Below, in pieces: positions 15,607 to 23,714 of a stretch of DNA of 24,914 nucleotides. The translations under genes were made by a program, and so were the position numbers. How positions within the stretch are numbered: position 1 is the stretch's first letter; every line of letters begins with the position of its first letter. The stretch is taken from assembly GCA_002067405.1 (NCBI GenBank), contig MVRP01000054.1:1-24914 (forward strand). The letters are read 5' to 3'. Below the pieces are notes generated by a model. That model saw only the letters and a list, made by a program, of their open reading frames with translations. It was not told where the DNA came from and searched no databases. The DNA comes from Syntrophorhabdaceae bacterium PtaU1.Bin034. GTDB taxonomy: Bacteria; Desulfobacterota_G; Syntrophorhabdia; Syntrophorhabdales; WCHB1-27.

Positions 15607-17744
15607 AAGAGACCATCACCATTGCAGTGGCGGGAAACCCCAATTCCGGCAAATCGACCTTGATCAATGCCGTTGCAGGGACGAGGCTCCATGTGGGCAA
15701 CTGGCCCGGCGTCACCGTGGAGAAAAAATTCGCATCCCTCCACTACAACGGAGCCGTAATAAATCTCGTCGACCTTCCCGGAACATACAGCCTCAGCCCT
15801 TACAGCCAGGAGGAGATCGTTGCCCGCGATTATCTTGTCCGGGAGAAACCGGATGTCATCATCGATGTGGTGGACGCGACGAACCTCGAAAGGAACATGT
15901 ACCTCACTGTCCAGTTGATGGAGCTTGGCATACCGATCATTGTTGCCCTTAATATTTATGACGAGGCCGAGAAAAAGGGTTACACGATCGATGCAGCGGC
16001 AATGGAGAAGATGCTTGGCGTCAGGGTGATACCCACGGTGTCCACAAAAAAAACGGGCCTCGACGACCTCCTGAAATCGGCCCTCGACGCGGCATCGAAC
16101 CCCGGTTCCCATCTCCCGAGAGAGCTCCATTACGGGGACGACATAGAATCTGCTGCAAAGACCCTGAAGGCGAAGATTGAAGGAACGCCGCTTGGGGAGA
16201 GTTACCCTGCCCGATGGCTGGCCTTCAAGCTCATGGAGGGAGATGAATATGTCCTGGAAATGGTAAACGCCCAAAACGGCCTGGGCGCCTCCATAGACAA
16301 GGCCGTCAGTCATCTCAAAAAAGCCCATGATACGGACATAGAATCGGTCATGGCCGATGCCCGCTACGCCCAGGCCGCAGGCCTCACCCGTGAGGTATTG
16401 AAAAGGGCGGACACGAGGAAGATGGAGCTGACGGAGAGGATCGACAAGATCGCCCTCAACCGCGTACTGGGTATCCCCATATTCCTTGGATTGATGTACC
16501 TGGTTTTCTCCCTGACCTTCACGCTGGGAGAGCCGCCGATGGGGTGGATCGAGGGGTTCTTCGGCTGGCTGGGCGAAATTGTCGGAGGCTGGTGGCCGGA
16601 AGGGTCGGAGAGCCTCCTTAAATCACTTCTCGTTGACGGTATCATCGGCGGAGTCGGCGGGGTTTTGGTCTTTCTGCCCAACATCCTGTTCCTCTTTTTC
16701 GCCATCGCGATCCTGGAGGATTCAGGCTATATGGCCCGGGCCGCCTTCATCATGGACCGCCTCATGCACAAGATCGGCCTCCACGGCAAGAGCTTCATCC
16801 CCATGCTGATCGGGTTCGGCTGCTCTGTTCCGGCCATCATGGCGACCCGCACCCTGGAGAACCGCCGGGACAGGCTTACCACCATGCTGGTGACCCCCCT
16901 TATGAGCTGCGGTGCCCGAGTGCCCATCTACGCTCTCATCATCCCGGCCTTTTTCCCGCAAACATGGAATGCCCCGATACTCTGGATCATCTACATGATC
17001 GGCATTCTCCTTGCCATTGTAGGGGCAAAGCTCCTTCGCAGCACCCTCTTCAAAGGAGAATCGGTGCCGTTTGTCATGGAGTTGCCCCCCTATCGTGTGC
17101 CCACGCTCAGGGGCGTGCTGATCCACATGTGGGAACGGGGATGGCTCTACTTAAAAAAGGCAGGGACCATCATACTCGGCATTTCGATCTTGCTATGGGC
17201 CATGACCACCTTCCCTGGACTACCTGACAGCGAAACGGCCCGTTTTGAAAAGGAACGGCAGGCAATTCAGGCTGGTAAACTGGCAGAGGCGGAAGAAAAG
17301 GAACGCCTTGCCGCCATCGACAACCTCGAGGCGGAGGAAGGGCTCCGTTACAGCATCGCAGGCCGCATCGGCCACACCCTGGAGCCTGTTCTCAAGCCCA
17401 TGGGGTTTGATTGGAAAATCGGTACGGCCCTTATCGGGGCATTTGCCGCCAAGGAAGTGTTCGTCGCTCAGATGGGTATTGTGTATTCAATAGGAAAAGA
17501 AGCAAATGAAGAATCGGAAACGCTACGGGAGAAACTGAAAAACGACTATACCCCTCTGATCGGCTTCTGCATCATGCTTTTCTGCCTTGTCAGCGCTCCG
17601 TGCATGGCAACTATAGCGGTGACAAAGCGTGAGAGCAACTCATGGAAGTGGGCCTTGTTCCAGCTCGCAGGCCTCACCGTGGTCGCATACGTGCTTACGG
17701 TGCTCGTCTTCCAGGCGGGCAGCTTTCTCGGTATCGGCACTTAA
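15603..17744 (+). CDS. feoB: Ferrous iron transport protein FeoB
   Basis: A 713-residue Fe(II) permease with an N-terminal G domain: G1 GNPNSGKS (11-18), G2 Thr in WPGVTVE, G3 DLPGT (57-61) and G4 NIYD (117-120), where NMxD is commoner. The NFeoB helical region follows. The membrane domain carries the paired 'gate' segments around FLGLMYLVFSLTF, GFGCSVPAIMATRTLENRRDR and SAPCMATIAVTKRES, which are typical of FeoB. The length is within the family range. It is translationally coupled to feoA and followed by a Cys-rich companion. The operon is Fur-controlled by the box at 15050. Confidence 0.95.
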   Translation: MKETITIAVAGNPNSGKSTLINAVAGTRLHVGNWPGVTVEKKFASLHYNGAVINLVDLPGTYSLSPYSQEEIVARDYLVREKPDVIIDVVDATNLERNMYLTVQLMELGIPIIVALNIYDEAEKKGYTIDAAAMEKMLGVRVIPTVSTKKTGLDDLLKSALDAASNPGSHLPRELHYGDDIESAAKTLKAKIEGTPLGESYPARWLAFKLMEGDEYVLEMVNAQNGLGASIDKAVSHLKKAHDTDIESVMADARYAQAAGLTREVLKRADTRKMELTERIDKIALNRVLGIPIFLGLMYLVFSLTFTLGEPPMGWIEGFFGWLGEIVGGWWPEGSESLLKSLLVDGIIGGVGGVLVFLPNILFLFFAIAILEDSGYMARAAFIMDRLMHKIGLHGKSFIPMLIGFGCSVPAIMATRTLENRRDRLTTMLVTPLMSCGARVPIYALIIPAFFPQTWNAPILWIIYMIGILLAIVGAKLLRSTLFKGESVPFVMELPPYRVPTLRGVLIHMWERGWLYLKKAGTIILGISILLWAMTTFPGLPDSETARFEKERQAIQAGKLAEAEEKERLAAIDNLEAEEGLRYSIAGRIGHTLEPVLKPMGFDWKIGTALIGAFAAKEVFVAQMGIVYSIGKEANEESETLREKLKNDYTPLIGFCIMLFCLVSAPCMATIAVTKRESNSWKWALFQLAGLTVVAYVLTVLVFQAGSFLGIGT

Positions 17745-17766
17745 CAGCACCTTAATAGGAGGTTCT

Positions 17767-17910
17767 ATGCTCGAAACAATAGGCGTCATCATCATCGTAA
17801 TGGTTGTCCTCGTTCTGGCGGGAAGGTCGTTCTACCGGACGTGGACAGGCAAAAAACAATGCTGCGGCTGCGGTGGCTGTGCTTCGAGCCGGAAGGAACA
17901 GGATTCGTGA
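17767..17910 (+). CDS. FeoB-associated Cys-rich membrane protein
   Basis: A 47-residue peptide behind AGGAGG: one membrane helix (residues about 3-20) followed by a short basic stretch and the cluster CCGCGGCASS. This matches the known FeoB-associated Cys-rich family, thought to help Fe(II) passage or FeoB assembly. It begins 22 bp after feoB. Confidence 0.85.
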   Translation: MLETIGVIIIVMVVLVLAGRSFYRTWTGKKQCCGCGGCASSRKEQDS

Positions 17911-18056
17911 CAGGGCGCGAGTGAGACAATAATCCGGATTCCGGAAGAGAGAGGCAGAGACCGGAATGACTTTGGCTTTGACCCGTGACTCTTTCGGAAA
18001 GTATCGGACCCGAATGGTGTGATATCTGAAAAGTACTTGCAGGAGGCATATCGCTC

Positions 18057-18404
18057 ATGTGTGTTGCAGTAGTAGGAGGCATGGACAGACTCGAGAGGAG
18101 CTATAAAGCGGAAGCTGAGCGGCAGGGTGTGGAACTCAGGGTATTTACGAAATCCAAAGCAGGATTGGGGACACGTTTGAAGGCTGTCGATGCAGTCGTG
18201 ATTTTCACCGGGAAAATGTCGCATCGCATGAAAAACGAGGCTGTAAATGCGGCAAAATCAAAGAATATTCCCGTTATCATGGCCCATTCATGCGGTGTAT
18301 GTACTTTGCGTGAATGCCTGGACCGTCTCGTCGGACAGCCCGGCGAGGAATGCGCACGGTGCCCTGTTGCGGCAAAGGTTCCCGCGACAGGCCTGAGGGC
18401 ATAG
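18057..18404 (+). CDS. Short DUF2325-family protein
   Basis: A 115-residue cytoplasmic protein behind AGGAGG. VAVVGGMDRLERSYKAEAE (3-21) and DAVVIFTGKMSHRMKNEA, followed by NIPVIMAHSCGVCTLREC, follow the DUF2325 Rossmann-like pattern. The tail is Cys-rich (CGVC, CARC), which points to metal or redox chemistry. It lies in the feo operon after the Cys-rich peptide. The long DUF2325 protein at 22022-23260 shares the domain as its C-terminal part. The role is unknown. Confidence 0.75.
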   Translation: MCVAVVGGMDRLERSYKAEAERQGVELRVFTKSKAGLGTRLKAVDAVVIFTGKMSHRMKNEAVNAAKSKNIPVIMAHSCGVCTLRECLDRLVGQPGEECARCPVAAKVPATGLRA

Positions 18405-18417
18405 GGCAGGAGAGCCG

Positions 18418-18687
18418 ATGATGACCGCGCGCGAGGCATTGGACGAGAGTATCCGTGAGATCAGGGTGAAGATCGAGCAGCACGAACTGCTTCTCACTCA
18501 ACTGGAAGAAGGAAGTAACGCATCGGTCCTGAATTGTGACGGCATAAACTGCCGTCACAGTCGGCTCCTGAAAGACATTCTTCTGGAAACCGTTGAAGTT
18601 TTGGAGAACTCCCGAAAGGCGTTCAAGTCGAAGGACCTTGAATTGCTGCGAAAAAAATTGATCAGGGTGTTGGCAGACAGCACGTAA
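18418..18687 (+). CDS. Small helical protein, last gene of the feo operon
   Basis: An 89-residue protein starting at one of two adjacent ATGs (18418 or 18421) behind AGGAGA, 13 bp after the short DUF2325 gene. It is mostly predicted helix (REALDESIREIRVKIEQHELLL and ETVEVLENSRKAFKSKDLELL), with a short Cys/His motif CDGINCRHS between the two helices. It could be a small metal-binding helical-hairpin protein. No family is recognised. It precedes the structured RNA element at 18707. Confidence 0.6.
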   Translation: MMTAREALDESIREIRVKIEQHELLLTQLEEGSNASVLNCDGINCRHSRLLKDILLETVEVLENSRKAFKSKDLELLRKKLIRVLADST

Positions 18688-18706
18688 ATGTAAGTAAATT
18701 TGGGGC

Positions 18707-18804
18707 TTTTGCTGATCCGCCCTACGGCCCGGCGCGAGGAGCCGGGAAGTGAGGGTGTGGTGGGAATCGGCGCACGTATGCCGGCCTATCACACCCTCTT
18801 TTTG
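18707..18804 (+). ncRNA. Structured leader RNA element, copy 2 (candidate riboswitch/attenuator)
   Basis: Copy 2 has TTTTGC (18707-18712), the shared 35-nt core (18721-18755) with hairpin CCCGGC-GCGAGGA-GCCGGG (18728-18746), and a terminator stem GAGGGTGTG/CACACCCTC (18751-18759 with 18790-18798). Wobbles extend that stem to about 14 pairs. Five T follow (18799-18803). Compared with copy 1, three stem positions change on both sides and keep pairing, and one changes to a wobble. It lies 19 bp after the feo-operon gene and 92 bp before the outer-membrane barrel gene. Its exact activity (attenuator, riboswitch or plain terminator) is not settled. Confidence 0.7.
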
Positions 18805-18895
18805 TTTTCAGGAATATACCGGGTGACGACGGACGTGGCCTGAATAAATGGCTACATGGAAATAATCACAGATTATCGAAGGAGGATGGAAAAAA

Positions 18896-19708
18896 ATGGA
18901 AAGCAGGTTGGACAAGAAGTTGCACGCATACGTGAAATCAAAGGTGACACTCTTTTTGGCGGCAGCAATGCTGATAGCTCCTTCCGTATCTTTTGCCGCG
19001 AGGCCATTGGTTACCGATGATACAGGCACTGTTGGCAAAGGAAATACACAGATAGAACTCGGTGTGGAGATATTCTCGTGGAAAGACACCGTGGAGGATG
19101 TGAGGGTGAAGGAGACCGGGACCGAGGCTTCAGGGGTCTTCACTTACGGCGTATCGGAGACCGTCGACCTGGTTGCGGGATTCCCCTATGTGTGGAGCAA
19201 AGCCAAAGAGGACGGAGAGACGGTCTTCAGCGATAATGGTTTAAACGATATATCTCTCGAAGCGAAATGGCGTTTCTTCGAAAAGAACGGTTTCGGCATG
19301 GCCCTCAAGCCGGGCGTCACATTCCCTACGGGCAACGAGGAGAAAGGCTTCGGGACCGGCCGGGTGACTTACGGACTCACCTTTATCGCAAGCAAAGAGC
19401 TGGAGCCCTTCGCATTCCACTTCAATGCCGGCTATGCCCGGAACGAAAACAAGCTGGATGAACGAAAAGACCTCTGGTCAGCATCTTTGGCAGCCTCATA
19501 CGAGCCAATCAAGGGTTTGAACATAGTCGGCGACATCGGATTCGAGCGTAATGCGGATCCCACGGTCCAGACTGCCCCGGCCTTTGCTCTTATAGGAGCT
19601 AATTACGCGGTCAACGACCACGTCACGTTCGATGCAGGCATTAAGTTCGGGCTGAACAAGCAGGAGGTCGATCACGCCATAATAGCGGGTGTGACCCTCA
19701 ATTTTTAA
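18896..19708 (+). CDS. Outer-membrane beta-barrel protein (phenol MetA-like family)
   Basis: A 270-residue protein with a signal peptide (cleavage near SFA) followed by ARPLVTDDTGTVGKGNTQIELG, a start typical of the MetA-like outer-membrane barrel family. Alternating beta strands run to the end, which closes with IIAGVTLNF (C-terminal Phe, the usual barrel signature). The GGAGG ribosome site is 10 bp from ATG. It sits behind the structured RNA and before the TonB system, but it lacks a plug domain, so it is not a TonB-dependent receptor. It may be a small channel for the same substrate (inference). Confidence 0.8.
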   Translation: MESRLDKKLHAYVKSKVTLFLAAAMLIAPSVSFAARPLVTDDTGTVGKGNTQIELGVEIFSWKDTVEDVRVKETGTEASGVFTYGVSETVDLVAGFPYVWSKAKEDGETVFSDNGLNDISLEAKWRFFEKNGFGMALKPGVTFPTGNEEKGFGTGRVTYGLTFIASKELEPFAFHFNAGYARNENKLDERKDLWSASLAASYEPIKGLNIVGDIGFERNADPTVQTAPAFALIGANYAVNDHVTFDAGIKFGLNKQEVDHAIIAGVTLNF

Positions 19709-19734
19709 AGAGTTGTAACCTTGACATCGGACTG

Positions 19735-19779
19735 CGGCCGGTTTTCAGTGCCCCCCACTCCCCCCCCAGGAACCGGCCG
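19735..19779 (+). terminator. Hairpin after the outer-membrane barrel gene
   Basis: CGGCCGGTT (19735-19743) pairs exactly with AACCGGCCG (19771-19779). The C-rich loop holds a small AGTG/CACT stem, and only three T follow. It may terminate the barrel gene's message or form part of a leader for the exb operon. Confidence 0.4.
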
Positions 19780-19820
19780 TTTGCCCGTTGTCATAGTGCG
19801 TAGGTGCAAAAGCGGAAGCG

Positions 19821-19991
19821 ATGAAACGAGTAAAAGAATATGCAGAAAAACAGAAGGAACAGTTTGTCTATTCCCGCATCCGCACATCTCCGGATTCAAA
19901 CATTCCGGGGCAGGCCTCGCATAATCGCATGCACTTTTGCAATTTGACCACAGAGAGGTGTCAACGTGGAATGGCTCCATGCGGTAATTGA
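19821..19991 (+). CDS. Possible 56-residue ORF overlapping the exbB start
   Basis: ATG at 19821 opens a frame (MKRVKEYAEKQKEQFVYSRI...) that ends at 19991, overlapping exbB by 26 bases. The C-terminal part holds three Cys (FCNLTTERC...PC). The ribosome site (GGAAG) is weak and codon use is unlike the neighbours, so this may be noncoding. Confidence 0.2.
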   Translation: MKRVKEYAEKQKEQFVYSRIRTSPDSNIPGQASHNRMHFCNLTTERCQRGMAPCGN

Positions 19992-20400
19992 TTACGGTAT
20001 CATAGGAATCCTTATAGTCATGAGCATAGCGGCCGTCGCCGTGGCCATAGAAAGGGCCTGCTGCTTCAGAAAGATACGGTTCGACTCCTATGCCGACAAA
20101 AAGGAGTTGGAGTTGTACCTTACCAGAAGGCTCCACCTGATCGCCACGGTCGGCAGCAACGCCCCTTATGTGGGGCTTCTCGGCACCGTATTGGGCATCA
20201 TGCTCACCTTTGCTTCCATAGGGCGGCAAGGGCTCGTTGACCCGGGGCAGATCATGTCCGGCCTCGCCCTGGCCCTGAAGGCGACCGCCATAGGCCTGCT
20301 GGTGGCCATCCCCGCGGTGGTCCTGTACAACCTCCTTCTGAGGTCGGCGAAGGAATTGATGCTGAAATGGGAGATCGCCAATGGAAGAAAAGGGCTTTGA
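19966..20400 (+). CDS. exbB: ExbB-type proton channel (short, TonB-system energizer)
   Basis: A 144-residue MotA/TolQ/ExbB protein with a GTG start behind GAGGTG. Three membrane helices are visible at about 9-30, 65-84 and 100-128. The channel-lining pattern GLLGTVLGIMLTFASIG and ALKATAIGLLVAIPAVVLYN contains the conserved Thr and small residues of TolQ/ExbB. The short length matches the type-2 ExbB that pairs with short ExbD. It overlaps exbD by 20 bases and works with ExbD/TonB to transmit the proton-motive force to the outer membrane. Confidence 0.92.
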   Translation: MEWLHAVIDYGIIGILIVMSIAAVAVAIERACCFRKIRFDSYADKKELELYLTRRLHLIATVGSNAPYVGLLGTVLGIMLTFASIGRQGLVDPGQIMSGLALALKATAIGLLVAIPAVVLYNLLLRSAKELMLKWEIANGRKGL

Positions 20401-20764
20401 CTACATGAACGTGATCCCTTTGGTGGATGTGATGATGGTCCTTCTCACGATCGTCCTCATGACCTCCACGTTTATCGCGAGCGGCCTGATTCCCATTGAC
20501 GTGCCGAAGGCCTCCCGCGATCAGAAGCAACTGGTCAAGACCGTGACGATAGCGATCGACGGCAAAGGCATCGTCTACCTTGAATCCGTCCCGACCACCC
20601 TTGCGGGTCTCGGGGCAAAGATCGATTCACTCGGAAGAGAGACGCCCGTTCTTATAAAGGCAGACCGGCATCTTGCCGTGCAGACCTGTGTTGATGTCCT
20701 TGACGTCCTCTCGATGAGAGGATTCAAGAAGGTTGCGTTGCAGACCGAACAAAGATCCGGATGA
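20381..20764 (+). CDS. exbD: ExbD biopolymer transport protein
   Basis: A 127-residue protein with the classic N-terminal segment MNVIPLVDVMMVLLTIVLM; Asp16 is the essential proton-carrying Asp of ExbD/TolR. The periplasmic domain (TPVLIKADRHLAVQTCVDVLDVL) follows the family pattern. It overlaps exbB by 20 bases and its stop overlaps an ATG (20761) in the tonB frame. Confidence 0.92.
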   Translation: MEEKGFDYMNVIPLVDVMMVLLTIVLMTSTFIASGLIPIDVPKASRDQKQLVKTVTIAIDGKGIVYLESVPTTLAGLGAKIDSLGRETPVLIKADRHLAVQTCVDVLDVLSMRGFKKVALQTEQRSG

Positions 20765-20829
20765 GACCTGCTTTGCCTGCATGCCCATGCAACGGGCAAG
20801 CACGTCAAAAAGAGGAAGAGGTGTCAGGA

Positions 20830-21630
20830 ATGGAAGAGACAGCGACGAGAAGGCCGGAGGTTGTCGGATTCGGCACGTCCCTTTTGCTTCATGCAGCGGT
20901 AGTCCTGTTGTTCGTTGCCATTGCGGGCCATACGAGCGGCATCCACCAAAAGGTGGTGACGGTTGTTCTTGATGGTCAGCAGATCGCCATGGGCAGCGCC
21001 AGCGGCGGGGACGGATCAACGCAAGCCCCCCAACGGGCCCTCAGACCTGCTCCTGCCAAAGGGACAAAAAGCACTTCCCCGTCCCCGTCCGACCGTCCCA
21101 TCCGTGAAGCACGGACGGAGAAGACGGGAGAAACCACCGTGGAACAGGCAACGAGCAGCTTCTCTGAAGTGGTCTCTGACACCCTGCCGGCCTTCGGCGT
21201 GGCAGGGGCGGAAAGCGGCTCCGGCAGCGGTGGCCGGGGAGAAGGGCCGGGGACCGGCGGAGCCGGAGGCACCCCAGGAGGTAAAGGAACAGGCAGCGGC
21301 GTGGGAACAGGCGCGGGTTACGGTTCGGGCAATGCCGGGGAGGCAGGGAAGGCAGCCTATCTCAAGGAGCACTTTGCCTTCATCCGGGAGCTGATACTGA
21401 AGAACCTCACGTACCCGGCCATCGCACGGAGGATGGGATGGAAGGGCCATCTGACCGTGTCTTTTGTGATCTGCGAAGGAGGCAGCGTGGAGAATATCAG
21501 GATCGTAAAAAGTTCCGGTCACAGGATTCTCGACGAAAATGCCCTGAGCACGGTCAAAAGGATACAGCCTTTCCCGAAACCGCCGGTGAGGGCGGAGATC
21601 GTTATTCCCATCGAGTATCGGTTAGGGTGA
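20830..21630 (+). CDS. tonB: TonB energy-transducing protein
   Basis: A TonB with a single N-terminal membrane helix (FGTSLLLHAAVVLLFVAIAG), then a long Gly/Ser/Pro-rich periplasmic linker (about 55-185). The C-terminal TonB domain follows: YPAIARRMGWKGHLTVSFVI, VKSSGHRILDENA, IQPFPKPP. The ATG at 20830 is preferred (266 residues) because it follows a GAGG and gives a normal TonB start. An in-frame ATG at 20761 that overlaps the exbD stop would add 23 residues. The Gly-rich linker is unusual; Pro-rich is commoner. It is followed after five bases by the YezD gene. Confidence 0.85.
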   Translation: MEETATRRPEVVGFGTSLLLHAAVVLLFVAIAGHTSGIHQKVVTVVLDGQQIAMGSASGGDGSTQAPQRALRPAPAKGTKSTSPSPSDRPIREARTEKTGETTVEQATSSFSEVVSDTLPAFGVAGAESGSGSGGRGEGPGTGGAGGTPGGKGTGSGVGTGAGYGSGNAGEAGKAAYLKEHFAFIRELILKNLTYPAIARRMGWKGHLTVSFVICEGGSVENIRIVKSSGHRILDENALSTVKRIQPFPKPPVRAEIVIPIEYRLG

Positions 21631-21635
21631 CGTCT

Positions 21636-21833
21636 ATGGAACATAAGGGCAAAAGGACCACTGAGGAACGGGCTATGGGTTACAGAGACACGGCAACAAA
21701 AGTAAGACCGGGAGTTATGGAGAAGGTAATGCAGTTCATCCAGCAGGTAAGCTACGGCGAGATCGTGATCACCATTCACGACTCAAAGGTAGTGCAGGTC
21801 GAGAAGAGAGAAAAGACGAGATTTCAGGATTAG
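21636..21833 (+). CDS. YezD-family (DUF2292) small protein
   Basis: A 65-residue protein starting at ATG 21636, just after tonB. Its C-terminal half (VMQFIQQVSYGEIVITIHD, then KVVQVEKREKTRF) is the DUF2292/YezD pattern, a small protein often beside sulfur or metal-uptake genes. The N-terminal 25 residues are charged and probably disordered. A function is not known. Confidence 0.8.
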   Translation: MEHKGKRTTEERAMGYRDTATKVRPGVMEKVMQFIQQVSYGEIVITIHDSKVVQVEKREKTRFQD

Positions 21834-21842
21834 CCGGTGCCT

Positions 21843-21945
21843 CGCCGCTTAAGCGGCGCATGCGACTGAAGCCGACCGGACAACCGGAGGCGCCCGCACG
21901 GAGGGTATTCGTGGTGGGCAGACTGCGGTTGTCCGGTCTTTTTTT
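21843..21945 (+). terminator. Two-hairpin element ending in a strong intrinsic terminator
   Basis: CGCCGC-TTAA-GCGGCG (21843-21858) is followed by a 13-bp perfect stem GACCGGACAACCG/CGGTTGTCCGGTC (21874-21886 with 21926-21938). An inner GCCCGC/GTGGGC helix (bulged) lies in its loop, and seven T follow (21939-21945). It lies after yezD and 77 bp before the long DUF2325 gene. It may end the exb-tonB operon or attenuate the DUF2325/GTPase/ABC genes. Confidence 0.7.
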
Positions 21946-22021
21946 GGGGGCCGCCGTTGAGGAAGCCGGGTTCGGCAACGCCGTGCGAGGCGTTTACAAA
22001 AAAGAAAGGAGGAGCAAAACC

Positions 22022-23260
22022 ATGTGCGACAAAGGAATATCCATGTTTATCTCATCAACAGGTTCTTGCGGCGATTCACCTCTTAGGTTCTGGGAGATCG
22101 AAACCTACTTTAAGTGCCCCGTAGTCGGGCTGTGCCTGACGTCTTCCGAACAGCAAAAGATATTGAAAAAAGCCGGGGTACCCCTGAAGGAGAGAAGTCT
22201 CTTCGAGATGCACGAAATCCTGGTGAGCAGCGGTGAAACCGAGAACGGCCTGTCCCGGAAGATCGACCAGTTTCTCCGGCTGAAATTCGGTGTGGAGCTT
22301 TTGTCGTTGTACGCGATGAGAGAGGAAGCATTCATGCAGCGCTGGAGGAGCGACTTCGATTCCGGAGAACAGGCGGCCGTCCTCTGGGCGGGAGTCACCA
22401 GGCCGAACCTGTCGCAGGAAGCACGGTGGGAGATATTCGGGGCGATCCATATGTCCATGCATGGGAACGCTGAGGCCCGCGCCCGCGATAGGCGGCTGCT
22501 GAAACATCTTCAAGACGAAACAACGCAGCAGGCCAGGAAACTTAAAGAAATGACCCTGGCCCGCCGTGACCTGCAAAAGGAAAACGACGACATGGCGCGG
22601 CTCCTCTCCGGGATCAAGGCGGAATTACTCGCCGCACGAAAGGAAAACGAGCAGTTACGCAATGAAGTTGACCTTTTGAAGAACGAAGGCAGGATCGCAG
22701 AGTTTGAAGCGGAGAACCGGCTCCTTAGGGGAGAGATCGCGGAGAAAACATTGCAGATCAGCAGCCGCGACCGGCTGTTGGATGACCTGAAGAAGCGCTC
22801 CGCCGATTTATCCGTCGAACTCGAAAATCAAGTACAGGAGAACGCCCAGTTCAGGCAGGAGGCGCAGGAGGTCCTCCACGAGTTCATCGAGATGAGCCGC
22901 TGCAACATCACTTGCCCCGTATTTGACCTCTGCAGGAAACGGGTCCTGATCGTGGGCGGCATCACCCGCATGGAGGCGCTCTACCGGCGGCTCATCGAGG
23001 AGAGCGGAGGAGTTTTCGAATACCACGACGGCTACGTGCACGGCGGCACGAAGCAGCTCGAGAACTCTCTGAAACGGGCCGACATCGTCCTTTGTCCGGT
23101 CAACTGCAACAGCCATGCGGCCTGCTCCCTGGTAAAGAACCTGGGCAAGAAACACAACAAACCGGTCCACATGCTGGCGAGCTTCAGCCTGAGCACTGTT
23201 TCTCACGTACTCGCCCGAAACGGCAGGGACGAACGCTACCGGGGAGAACCGGTCCAATAA
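22022..23260 (+). CDS. Long DUF2325 protein with N-terminal Cys motifs and central coiled coil
   Basis: A 412-residue protein; ATG 22022 is preceded by AAAGGAGGAGC, so the longer frame from 21860 (through the terminator element) is rejected. The N-terminal part (1-150) holds Cys in MCDKG, GSCGDS, FKCPVVGLCL. The middle (about 160-290) is a heptad-rich coiled coil. Another Cys set (RCNITCPVFDLCRK) precedes the C-terminal DUF2325 domain (308-400: VLIVGGITRMEALYRRLI, DIVLCPVNCNSHAAC). Its neighbours are TonB/ExbBD and a Cys-rich GTPase. The Cys pattern suggests metal or Fe-S binding (inference). Confidence 0.75.
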   Translation: MCDKGISMFISSTGSCGDSPLRFWEIETYFKCPVVGLCLTSSEQQKILKKAGVPLKERSLFEMHEILVSSGETENGLSRKIDQFLRLKFGVELLSLYAMREEAFMQRWRSDFDSGEQAAVLWAGVTRPNLSQEARWEIFGAIHMSMHGNAEARARDRRLLKHLQDETTQQARKLKEMTLARRDLQKENDDMARLLSGIKAELLAARKENEQLRNEVDLLKNEGRIAEFEAENRLLRGEIAEKTLQISSRDRLLDDLKKRSADLSVELENQVQENAQFRQEAQEVLHEFIEMSRCNITCPVFDLCRKRVLIVGGITRMEALYRRLIEESGGVFEYHDGYVHGGTKQLENSLKRADIVLCPVNCNSHAACSLVKNLGKKHNKPVHMLASFSLSTVSHVLARNGRDERYRGEPVQ

Positions 23261-23714
23261 CGATGAGGGAAACTGAAGCAAATCAGGGGAGAGATGATGA
23301 CCTATAAAAGACATCGATTTTGGATAGCTGCTCCCCCAGCCCCTCCGAACCCCTTCTTCGCTCTCAAGTGCTCCACGTCCGACCCGTTGCCACCCGCCCA
23401 GAGCAAGCTCGGAGGGCGGGTACCCGGCGTTATTGCCTATTCCACTGGGCTTGCGGAACTCGCGCAGTCCTCTCGTTGTCGGACTACGCTCAGACATCCT
23501 TGCCCTGCGCGCCGCGCACCATTCCATATGCTTCAGCCAATGGTGCGGGGCACCCGTCGTCCACAGACGGGTCTCAACCCGGACGTTCCCGCAATGTTCG
23601 CGAGAGAAAGGGATTCTCTGGGTCTGGAAAGAGTGTCTCGAAACGATCTTGTCGGCTTAAAGCCGATCGAAACCAATTGCGCAGCTGCTCCACCCGAAAA
23701 AGGAAGATTCATCA
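23261..23714. other. Noncoding region with three perfect inverted repeats
   Basis: The 454-bp gap has no convincing gene; a 159-codon frame is Pro/Arg-rich and overlaps the GTPase start in another frame. Three hairpins lie in a row. ACCCGCCC/GGGCGGGT is at 23392-23399/23414-23421. CGCACCATT/AATGGTGCG is at 23515-23523/23539-23547. ACCCGTC/GACGGGT is at 23552-23558/23566-23572. The region resembles a dispersed intergenic repeat or a structured RNA. Confidence 0.45.

Noticed and set aside
15546..16328. 260-codon antisense frame inside feoB
   Set aside because: It overlaps the feoB G domain and is a shadow of GC-rich codon bias.
18707..18804. Known riboswitch class (cobalamin, TPP, SAH, FMN, Moco)
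   Set aside because: None of the conserved boxes I remember for these classes is present. A covariance search remains the real test.
21860..22021. Upstream extension of the long DUF2325 gene
   Set aside because: It crosses the terminator hairpin and its residues lack coding character; the AGGAGG-preceded ATG at 22022 is better.
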